A stretch of 64,000 nucleotides of DNA from Pholis gunnellus (GCA_910591455.2 OU342817.1:1697480-1761479); one strand, 5' to 3'. Shown: positions 41,027 to 53,458, numbered from the stretch's first letter. Numbers and translations are program-made. Notes: generated by a model not told the origin, from the letters alone.

Positions 41027-42283
41027 CTGAAGGTAAGAGGAGACGTCAGATTCAAGATTATTAATATCGAACAAAAATCACAAGTTTGTCTCCGAGGCCT
41101 TCACACGAGACACCAGTTCAGGCAAAATGAGCAATTTGAAGACGTCACTTGTGGATTTTGTACATTTTGCTCTACTGTGTGACATTTTGTATCTAATTAA
41201 TTGATTCAGCAGAAGAAGAAGAGCAGACTGATCATAACAGTCACTGGTTGCAGCTCTTCATACAAATATTAAAAGAAATTGAGGAAATATACACGCGGAG
41301 AAGCTGGAGAAATAAACCATAAACTGATTAACAGCTCTTCAGACAGTGGTTGACAGTAAGTGTTGTACTTTAGTACAATGTTCAGGTACTTGTACTTCAC
41401 TATAGTATCCCTTTATTCTGCTGCTTTAAACTTTAACTCCACTACATTTCAGACGCAAACATCGTACTTCCTACTCCACTGTTATTATATGACATCAATC
41501 AATTGAAATTATTATTAATACTAAATATAAACTAATAAATTGTGTCATTGAGGATCAAACCACCAGACAGTTATAAAGTATTTTAAATTGTCTTCATCTT
41601 TACCAGCTGCTCCATTACAGCGATGAACACATTAATGCATCAATGATTATAAAAACACTTTTATGATTCTGAAATAGGACTACTTTTACTTTTGGTACTT
41701 TTTATAAACTTAATTATTACTGCTTTTACTTTTTTTAGAGAGACTTTTGAACTTTGTGGTTATTTGGAGGCTGTAACATAATAACAGGATGTACTGCAGG
41801 CTGCTGTTTAACACTGAAGTTAAGCTCGGTGTGACGTTACCAAACACACTGAACACCGAGCAGAGAGGACACACATGCTGTCGTTGAACTGTGATGTTAG
41901 TAAGTCTAGTGACTGTTTCTAGGTTAAGTAACATTAACGGGTAGTAACGTTACACTTGTGTACGTTACTACCCGTCATATCTGGATAGTTTGTTAGCTTA
42001 GCAACCTAGCTAAACAGCAGCTAACGTTAGCTGTCAGGTAACAGCTAAAAACACTAAATAACGTAATACAGCAGATTGAAAGGGACACCTGACGTCACCA
42101 ACCGTCACTCACTTAAAGATAAATTAATTAAACATGAACTGTTGAACTACGCCAGTCGCAGATGTAGCATGCTAACATCGGCTAGCAACCAACAACTTGG
42201 TGTAAACATCCGCTAAAAACAGCTAAACGCTCAGAGTCATGACGTCAGAGGGAGGTTACAACAACCAAGGACATTTGATGTTT
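41027..42283 (-). other. ZNF622 intron 1 with a dispersed repeat and a hairpin
   Basis: Positions 41390-41670 match the reverse complement of 49910-50165 and 58535-58755 in the GIMAP units, including GTATCCCTTTATTCTGCTGC; this looks like a common fish repeat. A perfect 13-bp inverted pair, CGGGTAGTAACGT (41938-41950) and ACGTTACTACCCG (41962-41974), surrounds an 11-nt loop. Confidence 0.55.
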
Positions 42284-42560
42284 ACTTACTTATTCGGTGA
42301 ACTGTCTCCTCCGTCAAAAAAAATATGTTTTAGTCTTTTTAGCTTCCGTTTCTCTCTTCTGTTACAGTTACCTTATACACGCCAAAGCACCACACGAGGG
42401 TAACTTCCTAGTGAACTTTGAACTTCTTCTTCTTCATGTGTTTTGGCGGTTGGTAGCTAGTTTAAGGGGCAATGTGGCCACCTAGTGGTTTGGAGTATGT
42501 TAACCAGAAATTGTACATTTTCCAATAAAAAATATGTTTTACTTCACGACATGTCAGAGG
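42224..42560 (-). promoter_or_regulatory. znf622: ZNF622 promoter / non-coding exon 1 (boundary copy P0)
   Basis: On the minus strand a strong donor (GAATAA|GTAAGT, exon end 42290) follows ACAGTTCACCG. It is the natural partner of the acceptor at 41026. A palindromic CRE-type site TGACGTCA lies at 42240-42247, about 40 nt inside the intron. Most of this stretch recurs at about 50.2 and 58.85 kb. The part at 42420-42490, with TTTTGGCGGTTGGT and GCCACCTAGTGG, resembles an abundant fish repeat. The transcription start is not visible. Confidence 0.5.
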
Positions 42561-42618
42561 TACATGTTGTACTTTTTACTCTACTACATCTCAGAGGTAC
42601 ATGTTGTACTTTGTACTC

Positions 42619-42899
42619 AGGATGAAGTGTTCCTTTATGTCTTGATGTTGAATGTTTGTGATAAACTGAAGGATGAAGTGTTCCTTTGTGTTGATGTTGA
42701 ATGTTTGTGATAAACTGAAGGATGAAGTGTTCCTTTATGTGTTGATGTTGAATGTTTGTGATAAACTGAAGGATGAAGTGTTCCTTTATGTGTTGATGTT
42801 GAATGTTTGTGATAAACTGAAGGATGAAGTGTTCCTTTATGTGTTGATGTTGAATGTTTGTGATAAACTGAAGGATGAAGTGTTCCTTTATGTGTTGTA
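42619..42899 (+). repeat. 51-bp minisatellite, unit A (about 5.5 copies)
   Basis: Tandem units of 51 bp around GATGAAGTGTTCCTTTATGT plus GTTGATGTTGAATGTTTGTG and ATAAACTGAAG. The unit is 17 codons without a stop on the plus strand, so the array reads through as a 17-residue repeat. There is no sign that it is translated. Confidence 0.95.
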
Positions 42900-45243
42900 C
42901 TTCTTCAGATAAATAAACTCTTTAATCTTGGATCAGCTGGAAAATGCATCGTCACAAAGCTGAAAGGCTGTTTGTTCATTTGGTTCTTACAGGACAGAGA
43001 CGCTACAAACATATGATGATCTTATAGAATATGATGCACTGATGTAGATTAAACTGACCAACAGGATATAGAGGAGTTAAAACATCTACAGCTGTAAAAT
43101 GCAACATAAACATTAATCAAGAAACATCAGATATAAAATGGTAAAAACACTGACAGGGAATATTTTACTGAACTATCAATACTACATTGTAAACTTGAAG
43201 TACATTTTAATACATTTTATTAATACCTGCATACTTTTTTTAAAGTAAGCTTCTGAATGCAGGACTTTAGCTTGTAGTGGAGTATTTTAACAGTGTGGTA
43301 TTAGTACCTTTGCTTAAATAAACAGTCTGAATACTTCACCACTGGTCAATTTGCTCGATTGTGGACAAATTGTCAAACTTTTAAATTAAACTAAAGACTG
43401 AAAGAAGGGATCTCTTCACTTCCAGTATAGACAACGATAAATAACTCTGTGCAGCGATATGCTTTAAATTCAAGATGTACTTTGCACCATTCAAAATGAA
43501 AAAAACTATACCAGGTGAGGATAAACAATTCTCTTTTATTATTGCGAGTTTAAAAATATACATGAATTCATAATGTTTACATTGATTTTAAAAGAATAAA
43601 AAGCAATTTGATTGTTTTGTTATCAAAATATTCTGTCAATTAATTCCTCTCCAGCTGTGTCATTCACACTCTACAGTTATTCTTGGCCAGTGGAGGGGGC
43701 TGGTGTACAAAGGGAATGTGTCTCAGTTAAATAAAATGAGAATAAATGGAACAACCTTGTGTGGAAAAATCTGCTTCCACCTGGTTCAGTCACATTAACC
43801 ATCATTGGTCTCATAACTCATTTATTCAGCTTTATTTCATGATCACCTGAGCAACACATTCTTGGCAATCTATGGCAATAAACAAGTTCCCTAAAAAACA
43901 TTTCATGACCTGTTTCAAATTGTGGCAGTGAGCTGTTTTTGTATGTACAAAGGTAATTTATCCCAATTTCTGGCACCAAGTTATGTTACGGAACAGGCAC
44001 TCGTGTTGGCATTCAATTATATTAAATAAATACTTTTTTCTGTTTTAGTTTTAACCAAAAAATCCAATTTTAATGAGTTATTGACTTTAGAGTTATAAGT
44101 TATATATACTTCAGATTTTCATGAAATTAAACCCTATTTCTTTTTTATATTTGTACCATTCAATATATTTACACATTGATCGTTATGTGTGTACAACACA
44201 AGACAATTTTCATTTGGGGAATTTTTTTGCTGTTACTGTGTGTTCAGACAGAACACAAGCTGAATTTCAGAGGAGAATAGCATTTAAACTCAATGGAAAT
44301 AAGGTTGTATTTCAGGGTAGCTGCTCAACGAGTGTTTGCTGTTCGTATATCAAACCACAGACATTTCATGGTTTATAACTTTACATAAGTGTTTTGAATC
44401 TCATCCAAAACCAAAATTACTAAATCATATAGAATTACAGCACAAGCAAATCCAAGCAATTGTGATACAAAGAAAAATGAAAGGGACCCAAGACGCTTCC
44501 CTGTGGCACTCCAAATGTAATTTACAGATAAATGTCCCCTCAAACCTCAACTCCCAGATTCTTCAAGGATGATATGGAGTAAAATCTCCTAATTAGTAAA
44601 TTGAATTCTTCATTAAAGGTCCAGTGTGCATCATTCATGGGGATCTATTCGAAGAAATGTAATATAATGTTAATAAGTATGTTTTCTTTAGTGTATAATC
44701 CCCAGAAAATAAGAATTGTTGGGTTTTCGTTACCTCAGAATGAGTCGTTTATAAAGACATATGGGCAGCCATGTTTCTACAGTAGCCTAGAAGGGACAAC
44801 ATCTGAATGCTCTACATTGGGCTATTCTCCTGCAAGCTTCGCACTTTGGTGAAGTTTCAGTTGGTTGCCATCTGCGACCTCACCGCTAGGGGCCAACAAA
44901 CTACACACATAATATAACCCAATATATATAAATAACACAATAACACACTAGACCTTTAAGATACATTTCATTTCAAATTCGAAGACATTTCAATGATACA
45001 TTTTCCAAACTTTCTTTGAGAAACAATGTCGTGGAGCAAAACAGCAAGCTCCTAAACGACAGGTCTGCATCTTGGAGAACAAATATCACACGATAAAATC
45101 CAAACTAACTGCAATTTCTATATAATGAAATACTTATTGAGTAAATGTTGTTATTATATATCAGGCCCAATGAGAACAAACAAAGACTGGAATGTGAATA
45201 TTAATGAATCACAACAGTTAATTAAGGCTGCTGCAGTCAAGCA
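42900..45243. other. Unit A spacer between ZNF622 promoter and GIMAP A 3' end
   Basis: AT-rich sequence, nearly identical to 51217-53458 in unit B. It contains a MITE (44613-44959) and otherwise no recognisable gene. The open frames at 44.1-44.9 kb are short and lack family features. Confidence 0.6.
44613..44959. mobile_element. MITE-like element with TTAAAGGTCCAGTGTG ends, unit A
   Basis: The ends TTAAAGGTCCAGTGTG and CACACTAGACCTTTAA are inverted copies with one difference. The inside carries CATCTGCGACCTCACCGCTA, which I recall as an abundant percomorph repeat. Length is 347 bp, and it is non-coding. Confidence 0.7.
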
Positions 45244-46570
45244 TTACAAAGAAAAAAAAGTTGCTATCTGCTTTAATCCATTATACAGAGACCCAATTAA
45301 CCGTTGGAGCAATGGAGCGTTTCTCTCAGCCTCTCGTCTGGCCCATATTTCCTGCTGCTTCCTCAGTTTTTCAAGTTCCTCTTTCATTTCTCTGTCATGA
45401 GATTCCCTTAACTTATTCTCTTTCTCCCTGTCAGCCTTCATTTCCCTCATTTGTTGCTCAAACTTTTCCTCTAGTTTCTTCTTCAGCTCCTCCTCCTCTT
45501 TGCGCATTTGCTCTTCTTTCTCTTTAAGGATTCGTTGTTTTTCCTTTTCAACCGCCTTCTCTGCCCTCTGGAACATTTCAGTGGTGTAATGGCTTCCTCC
45601 GTTCTTCCTTATTATGTTTCTGATCTTGTCGAGCAGCTCGCTGACCTGCGACTGATCCTTCACCTCGTTATTGAAGACGTGGTAGTGGCCGTTACATTTG
45701 TCCACAAGTGCCATCAGTTCTTCACTGTCCTTCAAGAACTCCTCAATAGGTTTCCCTTTGAGCTGGTCACCGTGGGTAAAGAGAACCATGCTGTATCTGT
45801 CTGCTCCCTCTCCAAACAGTGTCTGAATCTTCTGCACTGTTTTCTTTTCTTCTTCTGTGTATCTGCCCAGTTGGATGACGACCAGGAAGACATGGGGTCC
45901 AGGAGAAGCATAATACAAGCACCGGACTATTTGTTCAAGGGTTTTCTCTTCAACAGTACTGGTGTCAAACAGACCCGGAGTGTCAATAACAGAAACCTTT
46001 TGCCCGTTCACTTCACCAAAGGCCTTTTTACAGACTTTAGTCAAAGATTTAGAGGAGAACTCTGATTCAAAGATCTTTTCTCCCAGAATGGTGTTTCCTG
46101 TGGCGCTCTTCCCAACTCCGGTCTTCCCCACCATCAGAATCCTGAACTCCTCATTGTTGTCGCAGGTTGTTTTGGTCGAGGTTCTACTGTCACAGGTTGT
46201 TTGGATCGAAGGTCTACTCTCGCAGGTTGTTTGGATCGAGGTTCTACTGTCACAGGTTGTGGTAGGTTGAAACCATATAACTGAAAATAAAAGAACTGAA
46301 AGAACAATTAATAATCTATGTCTTCATATAATGTTGTTCAATGCAGTTCCACAGAAGACTTTCCATAAAGAACCCTTCATGACTGAAAATAACCCAAGGA
46401 TCCTCTAAACCCCCTCCTACCTACACCTTTACAACTTCAGTGTGATGTCATCAAACTAAACAATAAGATCCTGAAATTCAAAATTATATAACCACAAATT
46501 ATATATGAAACACTGAGCACTACGGGACAATTTAATGGATGTGAATTTAAATTTTATTTTAAAAAGTCCC

Positions 46571-46651
<81 letters not shown>

Positions 46652-49418
46652 TAATATATGTTTATTACTTGTATCAACATATGTAACAATAATCTATAAA
46701 TCAATGAATTGGTGTAAAAAGGTGAAGGAGAGTGATGGCCCTCAGCTTCTGCTTCAGACACAATTAGTTTAACAATTTAACATTAAATTAAATGTAGTTT
46801 GCACCTAAAGAGACTTTGATAGAAAGAAACTGAAGTGAACAAGGTCTGTCAGAAGCTGTCACTGCTCTTTCACCCCATAGTGGAGCTGAACACATGAAGA
46901 TCCGGCTGATTGTATTAAATTCATTCTGAAGTCTTTATCATAGTAATATCTACCAGAGAAAGTGATCGAATCCCTGTTTGAAAACTTGAGAGATGAACAG
47001 TGTATTTAGCTATATGATATATTTAAAGACGATGAAAGATCAAATGAAACATACAGTGACCTCCAGAATCATTGGCACCCTTAGTGAATATGAGCAAAAC
47101 AGGCTGTGAAAAAGGTGTCTTTGCAGTTTATCCTCTTGGTCTTTCACTCAAAATATTCACAAAAATCTTGACTTTTCATTGAAAAAATGTTGACATATAA
47201 AACATGTTTGCCACAATTGTTGGCACCCCTAGAAAATCTCATGATTAAAATCTAACTGAAGTATAATTCCAGTCATATTTTACATTTTTAAGTTCACCTG
47301 TTTGATGAGGAACTCTTCAGTGGTCAACCATGACTTCCTGTTTCACTGGGGTATAAATATGAGGTGACACAGGCCAAATTCCCTCAGTCATTCATCACTG
47401 AGGGAAAGACCCGAGAACACAGTGACGATGTGCGACGAAAAGTTGTTGAGCTGCACAAATCAGGAAAAGGATATAAGAAAATCTCTAAACAGTTGAAAAT
47501 ACCCATTTCCACTATCAGGGCAATAATGAAGAAGTTTAAAGAAACGGGAGATGTTAAGAATCAGCCTGGAAGAGGACGTGTGTGTACATTGAGCCCACGC
47601 ACCGTGAGGAGGATGGTTCGACTGGCAAAAGAATCTCCAAGGATCACAGCTGGAGAACTGCAGAGGTTAGTTGAGTCTTGGGGTCAGAAAGTCTCCAAAA
47701 CTACCATCAGACGCCACCTACATCACCACAAGTTGTTTGGGAGGGTTGCCAGAAAAAAGCCTCTGCTGTCAATCAACAACAAACTAAAGCACCCACGTTA
47801 CTGGGACTTTCAATGGGACCGGGTTATATGGTCAGATGAGACCAAAATAGAGCTTTTTGGCAACAAACATCAAAGGTGGGTTTGGCGTAGACAGAAAGAT
47901 AGCCATACAGAGAAGCACCTCGTACCCACTGAGAAGCATGGTGGCGGATCTTTGATGTTGTGGGGCTGTTTTTCTTCCAAAGGCCCTGGACATCTTGGTA
48001 GGATACATGGTATCATGGACTCCATCAAACACCAGCAGATATTAAATGAAAACCTAACAGCCTCTGCCAGGAAGCTTAAAATGGGCCGTGGTTGGACCCT
48101 CCAGCAGGACAATGATCCAAAGTACACCTCAAAATCCACACAGAAATGGTTCACCGACCACAGAATAAAGGTTTTGCCATCACAGTCCCCCGACCTAAAG
48201 CCCATAGAACATCTGTGGGATGAGCTGAAGAGGAGAGTCCACAAGCGTCGACCTCGGAATCTGAAGGCTCTAGAGCAGAGGTGCCCAATACGTCGATCGC
48301 GGAGGTAGTGCCGGTAGATCGCATGCCATTAAAAAAAAAATTGATGTCCTCATGGCATTTGCCACTTGATTGATGTACAGTGCAGCCAGTCTGAGATCAC
48401 GTCTTTTCTAACACACGAGTCACCACGTATGTGCGGTCAACCGCGCGAGCTGCTGCAAAACTCCGGCGAGCTAATTAGTTCGCCTTCCAATGTATTTCTA
48501 CTGAAGAAGCTGAAGCTCCAGCGCCATGCGCCATGATTTGAGGAACTTCCAAAACCTCGCGTCAGAGCTGGAGATGCAACGGAAGGCGTGTGCGCAACTT
48601 GACAGAGCAGATTGACAAGTGTCTGTCAGAGTTTGACAAACGCTTTCAAGACTTTGCTTTACTCGAGCCAGTCGCTACATTTATGTGCTGCAAATTTCAG
48701 GAAGATATTGAGGTTGATTCACTCGTATTAAAAATTGCAACGCTGTTTCACCTGTTTCACCTATATATATATAGAAATAGATATTTAGCATTTTTAATGT
48801 AGGTAGATCATTTTGACTTGGTCATTTTAAAAGTAGCTCGCAAGCTGAAAAAGTGTGGAAACCCCTGCTCTAGAGAGATCCTGCATGGAGGAATGGTCTC
48901 AGATCCAGTGCCATGTGTTCACCACTCATCACGCATTAAAGGAGAAGACGCAGAGCTGTTATCTTGGCAAAGGGAGGCTGCACAAAATATCAAATGGAGG
49001 CGTGCCAATAACTGTGGCACATATATTTTTGAGAAAAATATTTGTTTCATGATAAGAATTGAATGTTTCTTTCAATTATGTTACTTCAGTTAAAGGTGAG
49101 ATTTTTGTGAATATTTTGAATGAAAGATCATGAGGATAAACAATAAAGACATTTTTGTCGCATCTCGTTTTGCTCGTTTTTACTAAAGGGTGCCAATAAT
49201 TCTGGAGGGCACTGAACTATAATTATAAACTGATGACAAATACAAACTCACAAAGTAGGATGATAAAACTGAGCACACAAAAGACAAACAATAGCTCACA
49301 TATTAGGCTGTGATCAGAATATTATAGATGAAAAGTGAGGACTGGCGTCATCAATATACAAATAATTATAAATAAAGGTTGATATTGACTTACAGTATTT
49401 GTTGGTTATTCCTCCCAT
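45244..49418 (-). CDS. GIMAP/AIG1-family GTPase, unit A, 353 aa
   Basis: Two coding exons on the minus strand: 49418-49394 (ATG, 25 nt, donor TACT|GTAAGT) and 46280-45244 (acceptor TTTTATTTTCAG). They join in phase to 353 residues. The AIG1 GTPase domain shows the P-loop GKTGVGKS (about 60-67), DTPGLFD (about 108) and, in place of NKxD, THGD (about 177). A long Glu/Lys/Arg coiled coil (about 250-340) follows, ending in a hydrophobic helix (LKQIATFFSL). Family members are septin-like GTPases of lymphoid cells that assemble on membranes and govern survival or intracellular defence. Before the P-loop lies a 10-residue repeat (TTCDSRTSIQ type, three full copies). The intron holds a Tc1 transposon that carries a nested hAT. 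A 5'UTR segment reaches to 49448 (acceptor CTTCACAG). Which teleost GIMAP subclass it belongs to cannot be told by eye. Confidence 0.88.
46162..46262 (-). repeat. 30-bp coding minisatellite in GIMAP A
   Basis: Units of 30 bp (ACAGGTTGTTTGGATCGAGG plus TTCTACTGTC on the plus strand) encode TTCDSRTSIQ variants. There are three full units here, four in GIMAP B and one in GIMAP C. Confidence 0.9.
46579..46650. repeat. (CT)n(CA)n microsatellite in GIMAP A intron
   Basis: The same locus is present in the other units (54817-54868 and 61798-61868) with different repeat numbers. It is useful for telling the copies apart. Confidence 0.9.
47364..49052 (+). pseudogene. Tc1 transposase, split by a hAT insertion (unit A)
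   Basis: Open from about 47364 to 48275 with an N-terminal helix-turn-helix pair (VVELHKSGKGYKKISKQL, then VRRMVRLAKESPR) and a DDE catalytic core: D in IWSDETKIELFG, D in LQQDNDPKYTSKS, E in PIEHLWDELKRRV. The last part of the protein, beginning ERSCMEEWSQIQ, lies beyond the insertion at 48872-49052. No ATG starts the frame at its 5' end (GTG at 47364), so the original start is lost or moved. It is non-functional as it stands. Confidence 0.9.
48276..48867 (+). mobile_element. Non-autonomous hAT element nested in Tc1 A (592 bp)
   Basis: Flanked by an exact 8-bp duplication CTCTAGAG (48268-48275 and 48868-48875). Ends are CAGAGGTG and AACCCCTG, imperfect inverted repeats of the hAT type. An internal open stretch (48590-48740), TEQIDKCLSEFDKRFQDFAL to EVDSLVLKIATLFHL, resembles the transposase of hAT elements related to GTF2IRD2-like proteins. 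The element is therefore an internally deleted hAT. Confidence 0.92.
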
Positions 49419-49448
49419 GTTTGAGTTGTAGAGAGTGGATGTGCTGCT
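49394..49448 (-). other. GIMAP A exon carrying the start codon, with its 5'UTR part
   Basis: Acceptor CTGTCCTTCACAG precedes 49448, then 30 nt of leader, ATG at 49418 and the donor GTAAGT (49393-49388). The same exon is found at 58061-58007 and 62441-62387. It implies a further non-coding exon upstream, for which the P1 copy at about 50.28 kb is the candidate. Confidence 0.8.
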
Positions 49449-49909
49449 CTGTGAAGGACAGAAATAATGTTCAGACTATTGCAACAATGCATCTTGTATT
49501 AAATCTTCATGCAACAAACCACACCCATAAAACTCAGAGACTAGAGGTGTTCATGTGTTTAGTTCACAGGCTGTTTCAACATCCTGTTCTCTATTTGAAC
49601 AGTTACTTCTGTCTCTAATCAGCATTTACAAGAAATGACAGCAGTTCATTTAACCCTTGTGTTCCTATCGTTCTGTAAAAAGGACTCGCCTTCTCCAAAC
49701 CCATAAACAGCTATTTTACATGAAGAAACAACCTGTTGATTATCAAACTTTGTGAATATCTGGGTTTTGTGTCCTCACAGTTCAGATAAACTGAAGAGAA
49801 ACAACAACAGTCTTGAACTTTTTTCTTCGGGGACTTAACGGATGTATTTCTCACATTTGCAGCACACAGTATTTGTTCTACAGAATCATATACATCATAT
49901 CAGTGTTTT

Positions 49910-50165
49910 ATAATCATTGATGCATTAATGTGTTCATCACTGTGCAGCTGGTAAAGATGAAGACAACTTCAAATACTTTTTAACTGTCGAGTGGTTTGAT
50001 CCTCAATAACATCATTTATTAGTTGATTCACATTTAGTATTATTAATGTGAATCTGCACAGTAATTAGTAACTGATAATAATAGTATTTGAGTAGGAAGT
50101 ACAATGTTTGCATCTAAAATGTCGAGGAGTTCAAGTTTAAAGCAGCAGAATAAAGGGATACAAAA
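49910..50165. repeat. Dispersed fish repeat, reverse of 41390-41670
   Basis: AGCAGCAGAATAAAGGGATA and the preceding 200 bases are the reverse complement of part of ZNF622 intron 1. It is present again at 58535-58755. Confidence 0.7.
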
Positions 50166-50194
50166 GTAACGTCACACTTGTGAAAGATCAAATG

Positions 50195-50540
50195 TGGACA
50201 GTTTGTTAAAAACGGCTAAAAGCTCAGAGTCATGACGTCATGACAACGACAGAGGGAGGTTTAGTGTTTACTTACTTATTCAGTGAACTGTCTCCTCCGG
50301 AAAAATATATGTTTGAATCTCTTTTGTGTTGTTGTTGAGTTAGTTTCTGTTTCACTTTAAGGTTACAGCTTTACAAGAGGGTAACTCCCGCTGGTGAACT
50401 TCTTCTTCTTCATGTTTTTTGGCGGTTGGTAACTCGGTAAAGGTGCAATGTCGCCACCTAGTGGTTCGGAGTATGTTTACCAGAAATTGTTCATTTTCCA
50501 ATGTCGACAAAATACTTTTTACTCCACTACATCTCAGAGG
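50195..50540 (-). promoter_or_regulatory. Copy P1 of the ZNF622 5' region, candidate GIMAP A promoter/exon 1
   Basis: It shares with P0 the CRE-type TGACGTCA (50233-50240), the minus-strand donor GAATAA|GTAAGT (GTAAGT at 50275-50270), ACAGTTCAC, the CTCCTCCGG/CTCCTCCGT stretch and sequence on through the GCCACCTAGTGG motif. It lies upstream of GIMAP A on the same strand; a transcript from here could splice 50276 to the acceptor at 49448. Confidence 0.45.
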
Positions 50541-50754
50541 TACATGTTGTACTTTTTACTGCACTACATCTCAGAGGTACATGTTGTACTTTTTACTGCA
50601 CTACATCTCAGAGTAAATATTTCACATTTTATTTCACTACATCTCAGAGGTGAATGTTGTACTTTTTACTTCATGTCTGACAGTTTCAGTTTCTTCTCAT
50701 ATGACAGTTTTTCATCCCCTTCCTGTCCAGGTAAAACCACGTATCTCCAATTGT

Positions 50755-51216
50755 GTTGATGATGAATGTTTGTGATGAACTGAAGGATGAAGTGTTTTTA
50801 TGTGTTGATGTTGAATGTTTGTGACAAACTGAAGGATGAAGTGTTCCTTTATGTGTTGATGTTGAATGTTTGTGATAAACTGAAGGATGAAGTGTTTTTA
50901 TGTGTTGATGTTGAATGTTTGTGACAAACTGAAGGATGAAGTGTTCCTTTATGTGTTGATGTTGAATGTTTGTGATAAACTGAAGGATGAAGTGTTCCTT
51001 TATGTGTTGATGTTGAATGTTTGTGATAAACTGAAGGATGAAGTGTTCCTTTTTGTGTTGATGTTGAATGTTTGTGATAAACTGAAGGATGAAGTGTTTT
51101 TATGTGTTGATGTTGAATGTTTGTGATAAACTGAAGGATGAAGTGTTCCTTTATGTGTTGATGTTGAATGTTTGTGATAAACTGAAGGATGAAGTGTTCC
51201 TTTATGTGTTGTACTT
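50755..51216 (+). repeat. 51-bp minisatellite, unit B (about 9 copies)
   Basis: The same 51-bp unit as at 42619, with some shortened copies (GTGTTTTTATGTG in place of GTGTTCCTTTATGTG). Confidence 0.95.
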
Positions 51217-53458
51217 CTTCAGATAAATAAACTCTTTAATCTTGGATCAGCTGGAAAATGCATCGTCACGAAGCTGAAATTCTGTTTGTTCTTTTTAGAG
51301 GTAATTGGTTCTTACAGGACAGAGACGCTACAAACATATGATGATCTTATAGAACATTGATGTAGATTAAACTGACCAACAGGATATAAAGGAGTTAAAA
51401 CATCTACAGCTGTAAAATGCAACATACACATTAATCAAGAAACATCAGATATAAAATGATAAAAACACTGACAGGGAACATTTTACTGAACTATCAATAC
51501 TACACTGTAAAATGTAGGTACTACTATTTTGCTAAATGTTATTAATACCAGCATACTTTTTTTAAAAGTAAGGTTCAAAATGCAGGACTTTAGCTTGTAG
51601 TGGAGTATTTTAACAGTGTGTTATTAGTATCTTTACTTAAATAAACAATCTGAATACTTCACCACTGGTCAATGTGCTCGATTGTGGACAAATTGTAAAA
51701 CTTTTAAATTAAACTAAAGACTGAAAGAAGGGATCTCTTCACTTCCAGTATAGACAACAATAAATAACTCTGTGCAGCGATATGCTTTAATCAAGATGTA
51801 CTTTGCACCATTCAAAATGAAAAAAACTATACCAGGTGAGGATAAACAATTCTCTTTTATAATTGCAAGTTTAAAAATATACATGAATTCACAATCTTTA
51901 CATTGATTTTAAAAGAATAAAAAGCACTTTGATTGTTTTGTTATCAACATATTCTGTCAATTAATTCCTCTCCAGCTGTGTCATTCACACTCTACAGTTA
52001 TTCTTGGCCAGTGGAGGGGGCTGGTGTACAAAGGGAATGTGTCTCAGTTAAATAAAATGAGATTAAATAAATGGAACAACCTTGTGTGGAAAAATCTGCT
52101 TCCACCTGATTCAGTCACATTAACCATCATTGGTCTCATAACTCATTTATTCAGCTTTATTTCATGATCACCTGAGCAACACATTCTTGACAATCTATGG
52201 CAATAAACAAGTTCCCTAAAAAACATTTAATGACCTGTTTCAAATTGTGGCAGTGAGCTGTTTTTATATGTACAAAGGTAATTTATCCCAATTCCTGGCA
52301 CCAAAGAATGTTAAGGAACAGGCACTCGTGTTGGCATTCAATTATATTAAATAAATACTATTTTCTGTTTTGGTTTCGACCATAAAATCCGATTTTAATG
52401 AGTTATTGACTTTAGAGTTATAATTTATCTATACTTCAGATTTTCATGAAATTAAACCCTATTTCTTTTGATATTTTTACCATTCAATATATTTACACAT
52501 TGATCGACAATTTTCATTTGGGGCATTTTTGAGCTGTTATTGTGTGTTCAGACAGAACACAAGCTGCATTTCAGAGGAGAATAGCATTTAAACTCAATGG
52601 AAATAAGGTTGTATTTCAGGGTAGCTGCTCAACGAGTGATTGCTGTTCATATATCAAACCACAGACATTTCATGGATTATAACTTTGTGTTTTGAATCTC
52701 ATCCATAGCCAAAATGACTAAATCATCAATATAAAAATATAATTACAGCACAAGCAAATCCAAGCAATTGTCATATAAAGAAAAATAAAAGGGACCCAAG
52801 ACGCTTCCCTGTGGCACTCCAAATGTAATTTACAGATAAATGTCCCCTCAAACCTCAACCCCCAGATTCCTCAAGGATGATATGGAGTAAAATCTCCTAA
52901 TTAGTAAATTGAATTCTCCATTAAAGGTCCAGTGTGTAATAAGTATGTTTAATCCTCAGAAAATAAGAATTGTTGGGTTTTCATTACCTCAGAATGAGTC
53001 GTTTATAACGACATATGGGCAGCCATGTTTCTACAGTAGCCTAGAAAGGACAAACTCTGAATGCTCTACATTGGGCTATTCTCCTGCAAGCTTCGCACTT
53101 TGGTGAAGCTTCAGTTGGTTGCGATCTGCGACCTCACCGCTAGGGGCCAACAAATTACACACTAAACCTTTAAGATACATTTCAAATTCGAGACAGTTCA
53201 ATGATACATTTTCCAAACTTTCTTTGAGTTTAATGTTGTGGAGCACAACAGCAAGCTCCTAAACGACAGGTCTGCATCTTGGAAAACAAATATCACACGA
53301 TTAAATCCAAACTAAATGCAATTTCTATAGAATGAAATACTTATTGACTAAATGTTGTTATTACATATCAGGCCCAATGAGAACAACCAAAAACTGGAAT
53401 GTGAATATTAATAAATCACAACCATTATTTAAGGCTGCTGCAATCCAGCATCACAAAG
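51217..53458. other. Unit B spacer, near-duplicate of 42900-45243
   Basis: Aligns by eye with the unit A spacer at high identity with small indels. It contains the matching MITE copy (52921-53173). No gene was recognised. Confidence 0.6.
52921..53173. mobile_element. MITE-like element, unit B (shortened)
   Basis: The same TTAAAGGTCCAGTGTG / CCTTTAA ends as in unit A, with about 95 bp less inside. Internal deletions remove part of the left half and the AT-rich stretch near the right end. Confidence 0.65.

Larger units (their letters stand above)
47054..49214 (+). mobile_element. Tc1/mariner element in GIMAP A intron
   Basis: The left terminus CAGTGACCTCCAGAATCATT and the inverted right terminus ending AATTCTGGAGGGCACTG match with one or two changes. 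TA precedes the left end at 47052-47053, while the right flank is AA, so one target base is altered. Without the nested hAT and its target duplication the element is about 1.56 kb, the usual Tc1 size. The transposase lies on the plus strand, opposite to the host gene. Confidence 0.92.

Noticed and set aside
42619..42912. A CRISPR-like or peptide-repeat gene
   Set aside because: Units are contiguous without spacers, so this is a minisatellite in a vertebrate genome, and there is no start context or domain.
45508..46065. 185-aa open frame on the plus strand, present in all three GIMAP units
   Set aside because: It is the antisense of the GIMAP GTPase exon and is open only because of codon bias; the minus-strand frame has the P-loop and correct splicing.
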